Assembly (NCBI GenBank): GCA_947624205.1
Contig: CANQJI010000009.1
Coordinates: forward strand, 1-46,534
Reading direction: 5' to 3'
DNA from: an uncultured Akkermansia sp.
GTDB lineage: Bacteria; Verrucomicrobiota; Verrucomicrobiia; Verrucomicrobiales; Akkermansiaceae
Length of the DNA stretch: 46,534 bases
The notes under the pieces were generated by a model. It made no database searches and was not told the origin of the DNA. It saw only the letters and a program-made list of their open reading frames with translations. Position numbers and translations under genes: made by a program. This document shows, in pieces, positions 33,555-42,148 of the stretch (position 1 is its first letter; each line of letters begins with the position of its first letter).

Positions 33555-36500
33555 ATGCTTAGTTCATCTCTTAATCCGGATCGAGCCACACTTAATTTCC
33601 TGAACGCCTATCCAGAGGATGTGCGCGACGAGGGGGAGCGTCTTCAGAAGGACGGGGCAGTGACTCAAATCTTCGGGAATCACCTCTTCATTCAGGGAAG
33701 GGTTGAGACAAAGAAAGGTAGTTTTCGTACCAGCCTGCGCTTGCAGGGCAATCGGTGGTATGGTTCGTGCAGTTGTGAGGATGAGTATCTTTCAGGCGTG
33801 TGTCTCATTGCCACCATGGTGGAGCGCATGTATCGCGGAACCAGCATGCCAGAGAGTCCGAATGAGCTCAATGAAGTTCCCCTGGTGGACATATTGGAAG
33901 AAAAGCTTGGACGCGACTTGGATGCTCCGGAGGAGGATTATGTTGCGCGGCTGGAGAAGCGCTACAGGAGATTCTCTCTTGAGCAGGAAATTCACGATCA
34001 CGATCTCGTGCGCCTCAATCCTCGCTGGGAAATTTCCGGTTACGGCGCTTTGGAGCTCTGGCCGACTCCTCCTCATAACATCCTCGAATTCTGGAATTAC
34101 ATCGCTTATGCCTTCGCCAAGAAGCGCATCAGTTTCCCCAGTTTCATGGGCGTCGTGACGGATCTCGGCAAGGTGCAGGCCAGGATGCGCGAGTGGGAGC
34201 ACGAGAAAGAGATCGGCAAGTGGTACGATCGCATTCGCGGCATCAATGAACGCCCGCCGCAGCCGCCGCGCCTCACGCTTCACTTGCGGCTCATTTCCAC
34301 GATCAACGAGGCTCATTTTGAGTATCGTCATGCAGAGCATGATGAGTGGGTGTCCATCCGGGACAAGGCGATTCTTGACGAGCTTGCCGGACAATTCAAG
34401 CGCGGGGTCTACAAGATGGATCCCCAATCGGATATTCTGCTCAACGTTCTGATTGATTACTGCGAACGCGAGGGCAGTGCGGTGCTGGATCTTGACAAGG
34501 AAGAGGCGTGTTGTACGATGAACCGTTTGTTCCACCAGCCGGCGCTCAAGGGTTACCTGCTGAATCTGGATGACTGCTATTTCAAGGTGGTGCGGGAGCC
34601 GCTGAAGTGGATTTGCATTGATGATCCTATTGTGCCGGATTGCTACGGTCTGCAGCTTGTGACAGCTGCCGGTGTGCACGTGACTCACTCGGTGCGCCAG
34701 CTGCCCGGACTGGAGGAGCTTTACCAGTCTGACGAAACCGTATTTCCCGGTCCTCCACGGTGGTTGGAGGGGACTGAAGTGGAGCCGCGCTACTCGATTC
34801 CGAAATCCGTTATCGACAGTTTGGATGGTGTGGAGTTCCTCCGCAAAATCGGTGCCACTCTGCCACCCAGCATGGAGGAGCGGGTTGTGGATATCGAAAT
34901 GCTGCCGACCTTCCACATGAAGATCGCCGGCGGTCTCACGAGCGCCGATACTGAGCACGTGTTGCTGGAGGTTACAGCGCAGGATAAACCCGGACGTCGC
35001 AAAGAACGCCTTGGCAAGGATGATTGGGAGGTCGTGGAGCAGGTGCGAGTCAAGGACGGCGTCCTGCTGCGATTTATTCGTGATTATCTCTATCCCATTC
35101 CCGCGATCCTCGAGGAAATGGCGTTTACGTACGGACTCTCCCGCCGCAAGGAGGACAGTCCGGAAGAGTTGGAGGCGACGGATAAGCGAGACCCCGAATT
35201 CAAGAACGTATTTGAGGATATCGATCGTTGGCTGCGTGAGGAAGTGTATGGGACAGACGAAAACGTGCCTGTCAACGTCTTCAAGACCCGCATTACGAAG
35301 CAGTTCCCGGAAAAATTTGCCGAATGGGTGAAAAATATCCCGGAGACGGTGCAGGTGAAACTCGACGACAGTTTGCAATCGCTGCTGGCGGATCCCGTTG
35401 CTGCGTCCATTCGTTTTGAGGTGGTGAAGCAAGAGATTGACTGGTTTGACCTGCGCGTCGTCTTTGATGTGGAGGGGCTTTCACTCTCCAAGGAGCAGAT
35501 TCGGGCTCTTGTGGCGGCTCGCGGTGGTTATGTGCGCATGGATGACGGACGCTGGATGCGCCTCGAAATCAAGCTGAATGAGGATGAGCGTGATGCTGTG
35601 ACGAAGCTGGGGCTGGACCCCTACGATCTCTCCGGCGAAACGCACCGTATGCATGCCTTACAGCTTGCCGACCCCCGGGCGGCAGAAGTCTTCGACCCAC
35701 AGGCCTGGGCGAAAATCAAGGAACGTACGGCAGATATCCAGATTGACGTGCGCCCGGATGTGCCGAGCTCCCTGCAGGCAACACTGCGTCCATACCAGAT
35801 TGAAGGATTCCACTTCCTGGCCTATCTCGCTGTCAACGGGTTTGGCGGCATTCTGGCCGATGATATGGGGTTGGGCAAAACGATACAGTCCATCACCTAC
35901 GTGCTTTGGCTGCGTGAGGAGTTTGTCCGCAAGCATGCTCGCGGTAAGAAAAAGGTGGATGTTCCGCCGGTACTCATCGTGTGCCCGAAGTCAGTGCTGG
36001 ATGTGTGGGCCGGAGAGACGGAGAAGTTTGCGCCCGGCGTGCGCGTGATGGTGATTCGCAACAAGAATCAGGCAGATGTCAAGCATATCCTCAAGAATGT
36101 GGATATGGTGGTGATCAACTACGCCCAATTGCGCGTTTGCGGCGAGCAAATCAACTCCATTAAATGGCTCACGGTCATTCTCGACGAGGGACAGCAAATC
36201 AAAAATCCCGATTCGAAAGCGGCAAAGGCTGCGCGTGAGATTATGGCGTACAACCGCCTCGTGCTCTCCGGCACCCCCATTGAAAATCGCCTGCTGGACA
36301 TGTGGTCGCTCATGGCCTTTGCGATGCCGGGTGTGTTGGGTAGTCGCGCTTATTTCAAGAAGAGATTTGACAAGAGGAAGGATGCTCAGAGCCAGAGTCG
36401 TCTCGCCGCCCGTCTCAAGCCCTTCTTGCTGCGTCGCACCAAGCAACAGGTTGCCAAGGATCTTCCCCCGCGAACCGAGGAGGAAGTTTATGCGAAGATG

Positions 36501-37253
36501 GAGGGCATTCAGCTGCAGCTTTACAGGCATGAGTTGCACCGCATCCAGAAAGCCCTGTTGAAGGTGGATTCGGATGAAGAGGTGAAGCCCAACTCCTTTG
36601 CTATTTTGCAGGGGCTCATGAAGCTGCGTCAGATCTGCTGCCATCCCGGACTCATCAAGGACAAGAATGGTGAGGCCAAATACAGGAAGGCGGAGAGCGC
36701 CAAACTCAATTCGCTCTTCTACCTGCTCAACCAGCTGCGCGATGAGGGTCACAAGGTGCTCGTCTTCTCCCAATTTGTGCAGATGCTGGATATTATTCGT
36801 GACCGTCTCGTGGAGGAAAATTCGCCTTTCCACTATCTCACGGGGCAGATCAGTGATCGTAAGGGAGTGATTGAAAGTTTCCAGACGACGAAGGAGCCGA
36901 GCGTGTTCCTGCTTTCGCTGAAAGCCGGTGGCGCAGGGTTGAACCTGACCTCCGCCTCTTATGTGGTGCTCTACGATCCGTGGTGGAATCCAGCCGTGGA
37001 AAACCAGGCTATCGACCGCACACACCGCATTGGTCAAAAAAATAAGGTGATTGCCTATCGTCTGTTGACTCGCGATTCTGTGGAGGAGAAGATACGGGTG
37101 CTTCAACACCAGAAAAATATGTTGGTTACCAATGTATTAGGCGACGAAGGATTTGCAGCCAGCCTTGATCTCAAGGATCTACAGTTCATTTTGGCTCACG
37201 GCGGGGAGGACGACAGTGACGAGGAGGAACCGATAGAGGACGGTGATGAATAG
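33555..37253 (+). CDS. SNF2/Rad54-family helicase with N-terminal SWIM-like region
   Basis: A protein of 1232 aa from ATG 33555 (AGG five bases upstream). The N-terminus has a degenerate SWIM-like zinc motif (YGSCSCEDEYLSGVCLIATM). A long beta/helical middle is not recognised. The C-terminal SNF2 ATPase has LADDMGLGKTIQSI (Walker A), LDEGQQIKNPDSKAAKAAR (motif II, DEGQ), LSGTPIENRLLDMW and LLRRTK. The helicase C half has LVFSQFVQMLDIIRDRL, LKAGGAGLNLTSA and DPWWNPAVENQAIDRTHRIGQ. It is a dsDNA translocase that probably remodels protein-DNA or RNA polymerase complexes (RapA-like or other). The acidic tail overlaps the start of the oppA-like gene by 8 bases. Confidence 0.92.
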   Translation: MLSSSLNPDRATLNFLNAYPEDVRDEGERLQKDGAVTQIFGNHLFIQGRVETKKGSFRTSLRLQGNRWYGSCSCEDEYLSGVCLIATMVERMYRGTSMPESPNELNEVPLVDILEEKLGRDLDAPEEDYVARLEKRYRRFSLEQEIHDHDLVRLNPRWEISGYGALELWPTPPHNILEFWNYIAYAFAKKRISFPSFMGVVTDLGKVQARMREWEHEKEIGKWYDRIRGINERPPQPPRLTLHLRLISTINEAHFEYRHAEHDEWVSIRDKAILDELAGQFKRGVYKMDPQSDILLNVLIDYCEREGSAVLDLDKEEACCTMNRLFHQPALKGYLLNLDDCYFKVVREPLKWICIDDPIVPDCYGLQLVTAAGVHVTHSVRQLPGLEELYQSDETVFPGPPRWLEGTEVEPRYSIPKSVIDSLDGVEFLRKIGATLPPSMEERVVDIEMLPTFHMKIAGGLTSADTEHVLLEVTAQDKPGRRKERLGKDDWEVVEQVRVKDGVLLRFIRDYLYPIPAILEEMAFTYGLSRRKEDSPEELEATDKRDPEFKNVFEDIDRWLREEVYGTDENVPVNVFKTRITKQFPEKFAEWVKNIPETVQVKLDDSLQSLLADPVAASIRFEVVKQEIDWFDLRVVFDVEGLSLSKEQIRALVAARGGYVRMDDGRWMRLEIKLNEDERDAVTKLGLDPYDLSGETHRMHALQLADPRAAEVFDPQAWAKIKERTADIQIDVRPDVPSSLQATLRPYQIEGFHFLAYLAVNGFGGILADDMGLGKTIQSITYVLWLREEFVRKHARGKKKVDVPPVLIVCPKSVLDVWAGETEKFAPGVRVMVIRNKNQADVKHILKNVDMVVINYAQLRVCGEQINSIKWLTVILDEGQQIKNPDSKAAKAAREIMAYNRLVLSGTPIENRLLDMWSLMAFAMPGVLGSRAYFKKRFDKRKDAQSQSRLAARLKPFLLRRTKQQVAKDLPPRTEEEVYAKMEGIQLQLYRHELHRIQKALLKVDSDEEVKPNSFAILQGLMKLRQICCHPGLIKDKNGEAKYRKAESAKLNSLFYLLNQLRDEGHKVLVFSQFVQMLDIIRDRLVEENSPFHYLTGQISDRKGVIESFQTTKEPSVFLLSLKAGGAGLNLTSASYVVLYDPWWNPAVENQAIDRTHRIGQKNKVIAYRLLTRDSVEEKIRVLQHQKNMLVTNVLGDEGFAASLDLKDLQFILAHGGEDDSDEEEPIEDGDE

Positions 37254-38904
37254 GCTGAGCTCTTGCTGCCTGTACGCGCTTTTTTCGGCTCTGCTTCTGA
37301 GCGGCTGCGGAAAGGAGGGGGCTCAGAGTTCTGCCGCCGCTGCTGCACGACAGGGAATTCTCTTGTTCGGCAACAATGCAGAACCGCAGAGTCTTGATCC
37401 TCATAAGGCGACGGCTGTGGCGGATGGGAAAATCATTTCTTCCCTGTTGGAGGGATTGGTGCGTCCGGATGTTCGCGAATCCGGGAAAGTGCATCCGGGA
37501 ATGGCAGAAAGTTGGGAGAGGAATGATGATGCAACGGAGTGGCGCTTCCACCTGCGCGAAGCATTCTGGAGCGATGGAAAGCCTGTGACTTCATACGATT
37601 TTGCGTACGCTTTCCATCGGTTGCTACATCCCGCTTTCGGTGGCCGCTACGCCGAGATGCTTTACCCGCTGCGAGGAGCGCGTGCGTACAATCGTGGGGA
37701 AATTGACTGGGAATCTGTGCAGGGCGTGAGCACGCCGGACGCACGAACTCTGCTACTGCGGTTTGAAAATCCTGCTCCGCATTTGCTGCAGATGCTGCTG
37801 CATTATACATGGTTCCCATTGCCGGCGCATCACGTGGAGGCATTAGGGGGCATGCTGGATCGGCGCAGCTTGTGGACTTCTCCTGAGAAATGGGTGGGGA
37901 ACGGCGCATATCTGCTGCAGGAGCGGCGAATGAATGACTATCTCTCTGTCGTTCCCAATCCTCGTTACTGGCGAGCAGGCGAGGTACGCAACCGCGGTAT
38001 TCGCTTCCTGCCTATTGTGAATGGCTACACGGAAACACGGATGTTTTTTGGAGGGAAGCTGCATATCACCAACAATGTACCGCCGGAGATGTTGGAGATG
38101 GCGCGCGCTCGTGCCCCGCGAGAATTTTGTCGTGATCCTTACTACTGCACGATTTTTTACCGTCTGAACACGAATCGCAAGCCGTTGGATGATGTGCGGG
38201 TGCGGCGTGCACTTTCGCTGGCGATTGACCGTGAGGCTCTCGTTGCGCGCGTCGTGCATGGTGCGGGAAAGGCTGCATATGGGTTCACTCCCCCCACGGG
38301 TACGTACAGAGAGGTTGACCGTTCCGCCGTCGGGATGACACAGATTGAGCGGGAAGCTGAAGCACGGCGTTTATTAGCGGATGCCGGTTTCCCCAAGGGT
38401 AAAGGGTTTCCGACGCTGGAACTCATGACGACGTCTCGCGATGTTCAACGGGTGATGGGCGAGTGCATTCAGTCCATGTGGAGTCGCGTTCTGGGGGTGC
38501 AGGTAGAGATTCGCGCTTGTGAATGGACTGCCTACAAGGCGGCGCAGCAAAATGGCGAGTATGATATTTCTTCTTCCTCGTGGAGTGGCGATTACGCAGA
38601 TCCTGCCACATTTGTCGAACTATGGCGCACCGGGGCAGGGAACAACTGCACCGGCTGGGGGAGCAATGCCTGCGACGCCGCGCTGGATGCCGCCAATGCT
38701 TCCTCCACGACGGAGGAACGCATGCGAAAGCTTTCAGAGGCGGAGAGAGAGGTGCTGCGTGGTTGCCCTGTTATTCCTCTCTACTGGAGTGAACGTACTT
38801 ATTTGAAAAGCTCGTTTGTAGCAGATGGCTGGCATCCTCTGCTGCTTGATCAACATCCGTTGGATGCCGTGGAGCTGCGACAGACCCCTCTTGCTGAGCC
38901 ATGA
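37246..38904 (+). CDS. Peptide ABC transporter substrate-binding lipoprotein (OppA-like)
   Basis: A protein of 552 aa from ATG 37246; GTG 37243 precedes it in frame, and GAGGA lies about six bases upstream. It is a lipoprotein with lipobox LLSGC. The SBP_bac_5 family is shown by EPQSLDPHKATAVADGKIISSLLEGL, ESWERNDDATEWRFHLREAFWSDGKPVTSYDF and RRALSLAIDREALV. It captures oligopeptides in the periplasm. It overlaps the SNF2 gene end (translational coupling) and its stop overlaps the permease start (ATGA). Confidence 0.92.
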   Translation: MNRLSSCCLYALFSALLLSGCGKEGAQSSAAAAARQGILLFGNNAEPQSLDPHKATAVADGKIISSLLEGLVRPDVRESGKVHPGMAESWERNDDATEWRFHLREAFWSDGKPVTSYDFAYAFHRLLHPAFGGRYAEMLYPLRGARAYNRGEIDWESVQGVSTPDARTLLLRFENPAPHLLQMLLHYTWFPLPAHHVEALGGMLDRRSLWTSPEKWVGNGAYLLQERRMNDYLSVVPNPRYWRAGEVRNRGIRFLPIVNGYTETRMFFGGKLHITNNVPPEMLEMARARAPREFCRDPYYCTIFYRLNTNRKPLDDVRVRRALSLAIDREALVARVVHGAGKAAYGFTPPTGTYREVDRSAVGMTQIEREAEARRLLADAGFPKGKGFPTLELMTTSRDVQRVMGECIQSMWSRVLGVQVEIRACEWTAYKAAQQNGEYDISSSSWSGDYADPATFVELWRTGAGNNCTGWGSNACDAALDAANASSTTEERMRKLSEAEREVLRGCPVIPLYWSERTYLKSSFVADGWHPLLLDQHPLDAVELRQTPLAEP

Positions 38905-39824
38905 TGCGATTCCTTATCAAACGCGTGCTGCAAGGTGCCTTTGTGATATTCGTGTTGGATACTCTCACGTTCTTCCTAGTGCGCGCCTTGCCCGGCAATC
39001 CCTTCCTGGGTGAGCGCAAGCTGCCGGATCATGTGTTGGCACAACTTAACAGCCTGTATGGTCTGGATGCCGGCGCATGGGAGCAGTACGCGCGCTATTG
39101 GCGGGAGATTTTATTGCATGGAGACTTTGGTCCTTCACTCGTGCGAGAGGGTGCGCAGGTCTCCCAAATTATCGCTCAGTCTTTTCCAGTCTCTCTTCTC
39201 CTCGGCAGTGTCGCCATGTTCATTGCCGTCGTGGCAGGTATTCCCGCCGGCATGCTGGCGGCGTACTACCGCAACCGCTGGCCGGATGCGCTGCTCATGC
39301 TGGGAGCCGTTGCGGGAATTTGCATTCCCGCTTTTGTCCTAGCTCCGTTGTTGGGAATCTCGCTGGGGATGCATGTTCCCGGGTTAAGTGTGGCGGGGTG
39401 GGATCATCCTCTCTGCGTCGTGTTGCCGGCCGTTGCGTTGGGAGCGGTGAACGCGGCGTATGTGGCGCGTCTCACCCGCGGTGGCATGGTGGAGGCGCTT
39501 TCATCTGATTTCGTGCGCACGGCGCGGGCGAAGGGGGCGGGTCCGTCTCGTATCTTGTGGAGGCACGCTCTGCGCAGCGGGTTGCTGCCTGCAGTGGCAT
39601 ATCTCGGCCCGGCCTTTGCTGCGCTTATCACCGGTTCATTCGTGGTGGAGACCTGTTTTCAGGTGCCGGGTATGGGGCTGCATTTTGTGAATGCCACCAC
39701 GGATCGTGATTACTTCCTCATCCAGGGGCTTGTGTTCTGCTACGGCGTCCTCATTGTGGTCGCTAATTTAGTTGTGGATATCCTGCTAGCCTGGCTTAAT
39801 CCTCGCATACGATCTGCTACATGA
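38901..39824 (+). CDS. Peptide ABC transporter permease (OppB-like)
   Basis: A protein of 307 aa. It has the OppB N-terminus (RFLIKRVLQGAFVIFVLDTLTFFLVRALPGNPF) and the EAA loop with DFVRTARAKGAGPSRILWRHALRSGLLP. About six transmembrane helices are predicted. It overlaps both neighbours by 4 bases (ATGA). It forms the membrane channel together with the OppC-like protein. Confidence 0.94.
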   Translation: MMRFLIKRVLQGAFVIFVLDTLTFFLVRALPGNPFLGERKLPDHVLAQLNSLYGLDAGAWEQYARYWREILLHGDFGPSLVREGAQVSQIIAQSFPVSLLLGSVAMFIAVVAGIPAGMLAAYYRNRWPDALLMLGAVAGICIPAFVLAPLLGISLGMHVPGLSVAGWDHPLCVVLPAVALGAVNAAYVARLTRGGMVEALSSDFVRTARAKGAGPSRILWRHALRSGLLPAVAYLGPAFAALITGSFVVETCFQVPGMGLHFVNATTDRDYFLIQGLVFCYGVLIVVANLVVDILLAWLNPRIRSAT

Positions 39825-40765
39825 AAAATTTGAATGCCAGTCAAGGTTGCTCTTTGTGGCAAGACGCCGTCCGGCGGCTCTTGCGCAATCGCGCCGCAGT
39901 CCTTTCAGGCATTTTCCTGCTTTTGATAGCAGCGATATGTTTTGTCCTGCCCCTCTTTCCTTGCATCCCGAACCCTAACACGACGAATCTCGATGCTCTT
40001 GCGCAGGGCAGCAGCTGGCAACATTGGTTCGGCACGGATCATCTCGGTCGCGATATGCTGGCTCGTGTGCTCTACGGCGGTCGTATTTCCTTGCTTGTCG
40101 GTTTCGCGGCTACGACCGTTTCCCTCATTCTCGGACTGTTCTACGGGCTGGTGTCAGGGTACGTGGGCGGGCGTGTGGATTCATGGATGATGCGCGCGGT
40201 AGATGTGCTCTTCGCTCTACCATTCATTGTGGTAGTGATCGTGTTTTCGCTGAGCATCGAGGAGCCCTGCCGCGAAGTCACCTCATGGGTGGTGACCCAT
40301 ACCGGGTGGAGCAGGGATTCGGTGGCGCCTCTGATGGGGCTCGTGCCCCTTTTCCTCGCGATCGGCGCGCTCGGCTGGCTCACCCTTGCCCGCATTGTGC
40401 GTACGCAGACTCTCGTCCTGCGCGAGCAGGAATATGTACTAGCTGCCCGCTCCCTCGGTCTCGGGCATTGCACGATTCTCCTCCGCCATATTGCTCCGAA
40501 TCTCCTTGGCTCCGTCATCGTGTATACGACCCTTGCCGTTCCGGGCATCATGCTCACGGAATCCACGCTTTCCTTTATCGGGCTGGGGGTGAAGGCGCCG
40601 AATTCTTCATGGGGAACCCTCATCAAGGAAGGAGCGGATCGGATGGAGGTGGCGCCCCAGTTGCTGCTCTACCCGGCGCTTTTCTTTTGTCTCACTCTAC
40701 TGGCGCTTAATTTCCTCGGGGATGGCTTGCGCGATGCGATGGATCCCAAGAGCACCGGAGATTGA
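39821..40765 (+). CDS. Peptide ABC transporter permease (OppC-like)
   Basis: A protein of 314 aa. It has the OppC N-terminus (RRLLRNRAAVLSGIFLLLIAAICFVLP), then HWFGTDHLGRDMLARVLYGGRISLLVG, and the EAA loop EQEYVLAARSLGLGHCTILLRHIAPN. ESTLSFIGLGVKAPNSSWGTLI lies near the C-terminus. It is the last gene of the run. No oppD or oppF ATPase follows; the next 5.8 kb is mobile DNA. Confidence 0.94.
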   Translation: MKNLNASQGCSLWQDAVRRLLRNRAAVLSGIFLLLIAAICFVLPLFPCIPNPNTTNLDALAQGSSWQHWFGTDHLGRDMLARVLYGGRISLLVGFAATTVSLILGLFYGLVSGYVGGRVDSWMMRAVDVLFALPFIVVVIVFSLSIEEPCREVTSWVVTHTGWSRDSVAPLMGLVPLFLAIGALGWLTLARIVRTQTLVLREQEYVLAARSLGLGHCTILLRHIAPNLLGSVIVYTTLAVPGIMLTESTLSFIGLGVKAPNSSWGTLIKEGADRMEVAPQLLLYPALFFCLTLLALNFLGDGLRDAMDPKSTGD

Positions 40766-40782
40766 CTCTCCTCACTTCGTTG

Positions 40783-40812
40783 GTGCAAACGCATCAGGGA
40801 ATGCATTTACTT
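40783..40812. repeat. Degenerate terminal hairpin of the dispersed element
   Basis: GCAAACGCATCAGGGAATGC followed by ATTTAC is an imperfect copy of the left-end hairpin. It lies just after the oppC stop and before the intron remnant. Confidence 0.5.
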
Positions 40813-40816
40813 ATTT

Positions 40817-41040
40817 GGGTACGTGGGAGTCAGCAGAGGTCATAGTGCCCAACCTCCAAAGGGGAAGGAGCGAATCCAAACCGGACAATTCAGCTGGATA
40901 CCCATGAACATAGAGCAGCAGAATGACTCCGAACGCATCCGGGGAATTGCAGAGCGTTGTCTGCAAAGGTTAGGAAACCGCCGTATGCCATAAAAGGCAC
41001 GTACGGTGGTGTGAGAGGGGGCGAAAGCCCCCTACTCGAT
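40817..41040 (+). mobile_element. Group II intron 3' remnant (domains V and VI)
   Basis: Domain V lies at about 40977-41010: CCGCCGTATGCC pairs with GGCACGTACGGTGG around an A-rich loop, with the two-base CG bulge and a CGC catalytic triad. Domain VI follows: GAGAGGGGGCGAAAGCCCCC, then T, an unpaired A (41034) as the branch point, and CTCGAT with the 3' end at 41040. The upstream 160 bases (GGGAGTCAGCAGAGG region) resemble the part before the reverse-transcriptase ORF. No RT gene is present, so the intron is internally deleted. Confidence 0.8.
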
Positions 41041-41059
41041 AAAAGATGCACGTATAATT

Positions 41060-41551
41060 TCAGTTCTCACTCTTGAGAATTATTTTGTTCAATTCATACT
41101 TTTTCTGTGCCTTGTGTATCATATCTATGATTTCCGGCTTTATTTCACCGCCGTAAATATATAAAACTGCGCCTATAATATCTGCTCCTCTATACGGGAA
41201 AGGAATAGCTCCTTTATCTAGCATAGCTTTAACTAATTCAACATCATTCTTTGATATCACAACCATCAGGACTGTCATAGCAAGCCCATCATGGAAGCAG
41301 ACATCATTAACTTCCTCGGGATGTTCTTCTATTGCCTTTAACATTCTTGCCGGGAATTCCTTTGCATCATCCCCACATTTGACGCTGTTAATAACTTCAA
41401 AGAGGTGACTACGGTACTTGAGCTCAATTGCTTTTTGGCTATCCATAAAAGCAGGATGTTTTGGATCTCCCGGCACTTCAAATGAATCGGCATAAGCATG
41501 AGTGAATGCGAAAATCGCACAGATAAGCGACAACAAAAATACTTTCTTCAT
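41060..41551 (-). CDS. Small exported ankyrin-like protein, copy 1
   Basis: A protein of 163 aa from ATG 41551. It has a Sec signal peptide (MKKVFLLSLICAIFAFTHAYA). The mature part is helical, with ankyrin-like helix pairs: HPEEVNDVCFHDGLAMTVLMVVISKNDVELVKAMLDKGAIPFP. A paralogue is at 43320-44450, sharing VPGD-K-H, HPEE-ND, the MLDKGAIPFP/MLEKGAIPFP segment and I-KAQ-KY near the C-terminus. It is divergent from the L,D-transpeptidase-like gene at 42142. By analogy with effector modules it could be a periplasmic immunity protein; this is inference. Low GC compared with the housekeeping genes. Confidence 0.75.
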   Translation of the reverse strand: MKKVFLLSLICAIFAFTHAYADSFEVPGDPKHPAFMDSQKAIELKYRSHLFEVINSVKCGDDAKEFPARMLKAIEEHPEEVNDVCFHDGLAMTVLMVVISKNDVELVKAMLDKGAIPFPYRGADIIGAVLYIYGGEIKPEIIDMIHKAQKKYELNKIILKSEN

Positions 41552-41656
41552 ACAACAGCAACGTATCATGACCGACGGAGGAGAGTCAATTGAAAAGTAA
41601 GTCATATTGTGAGCATACATCGCACAATTTGCACAAAATAACGTAGCTGGTTATGG

Positions 41657-42148
41657 TTTTGACACAGCGGCGGGAAGTGTGCCCTCCCGAAAGAAAGCCT
41701 CTCCCTTGAATCCTGCTTCGCCTCCCTGATTGACTATGCCAAAACTCTCAATCTTCTGTAAAGCTGCCCTCTCCCCCCTTGTATTTTTCTTGCAACGATC
41801 AGGGATACCTGTAACTCCCCCTAAGTTCCCAGACCCGCCACTTTTTCAAGGTGACGGGCCTTTCCTTGGGTACGTCAGGCATGACGTGTAACTGGGGTGA
41901 AAGTCCCCAAGAGCTGCTGACAGAGCTGGACCAATCATGCATTGCAAGTTTTTTGGGCTCCCTCGATAAAAAATCGGCACGTATCAATGGAGAAACAATA
42001 TCGAGCTTCTCATGTTGACATGACAACCACATGCTCCACCGTGAGGGAAGTAGACTCTTCATTTTTGACACGCCCCTATGAGTGTCCACAAGCTGCTACG
42101 GTTGCAGCGGAGGACAAACTTCTAAATAGAAAGGAAAAAATATGTCAA
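41657..42148. repeat. Repeat R1 copy 1, split by a 244-bp insert
   Basis: 41657-41813 matches 44502-44658 and 42058-42148 matches 44659-44749, nearly base for base. The second part includes the start codon and first six codons of the plus-strand gene. In copy 2 the two parts are contiguous, so 41814-42057 is extra DNA here. In both copies R1 lies between a minus-strand ankyrin-like gene and a plus-strand gene. In copy 2 the first part reads as the tail of an ORF (ALESRFASLIDYAETLNLL-stop); copy 1 lacks one base in that frame. Confidence 0.85.
41814..42057. mobile_element. 244-bp insert in R1, possible group II intron or IS fragment
   Basis: It is absent from the second R1 copy, so it was gained here or lost there. 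It contains a long imperfect palindrome (CCCGCCACTT / AAGGTGACGGG, about 41832-41858). It also has the hairpin ACTGGGGTGAAAGTCCCC (41891-41908) of a kind common in bacterial group II introns. CTCGATAAAAAATCGGCACG at 41964-41983 resembles CTCGATAAAAGATGCACG around the intron 3' junction at 41040. No coding region was found and the identity is uncertain. Confidence 0.45.

Noticed and set aside
33792..35432. 546-codon minus-strand ORF inside the SNF2 gene
   Set aside because: Shadow frame without recognisable domains; the plus strand encodes a continuous SNF2 protein.
41799..42089. 96-codon minus-strand ORF (MHDWSSSVSSSWGLSPQLH region)
   Set aside because: It translates the hairpins of the R1 insert; such frames over structured intron-like DNA are usually spurious.
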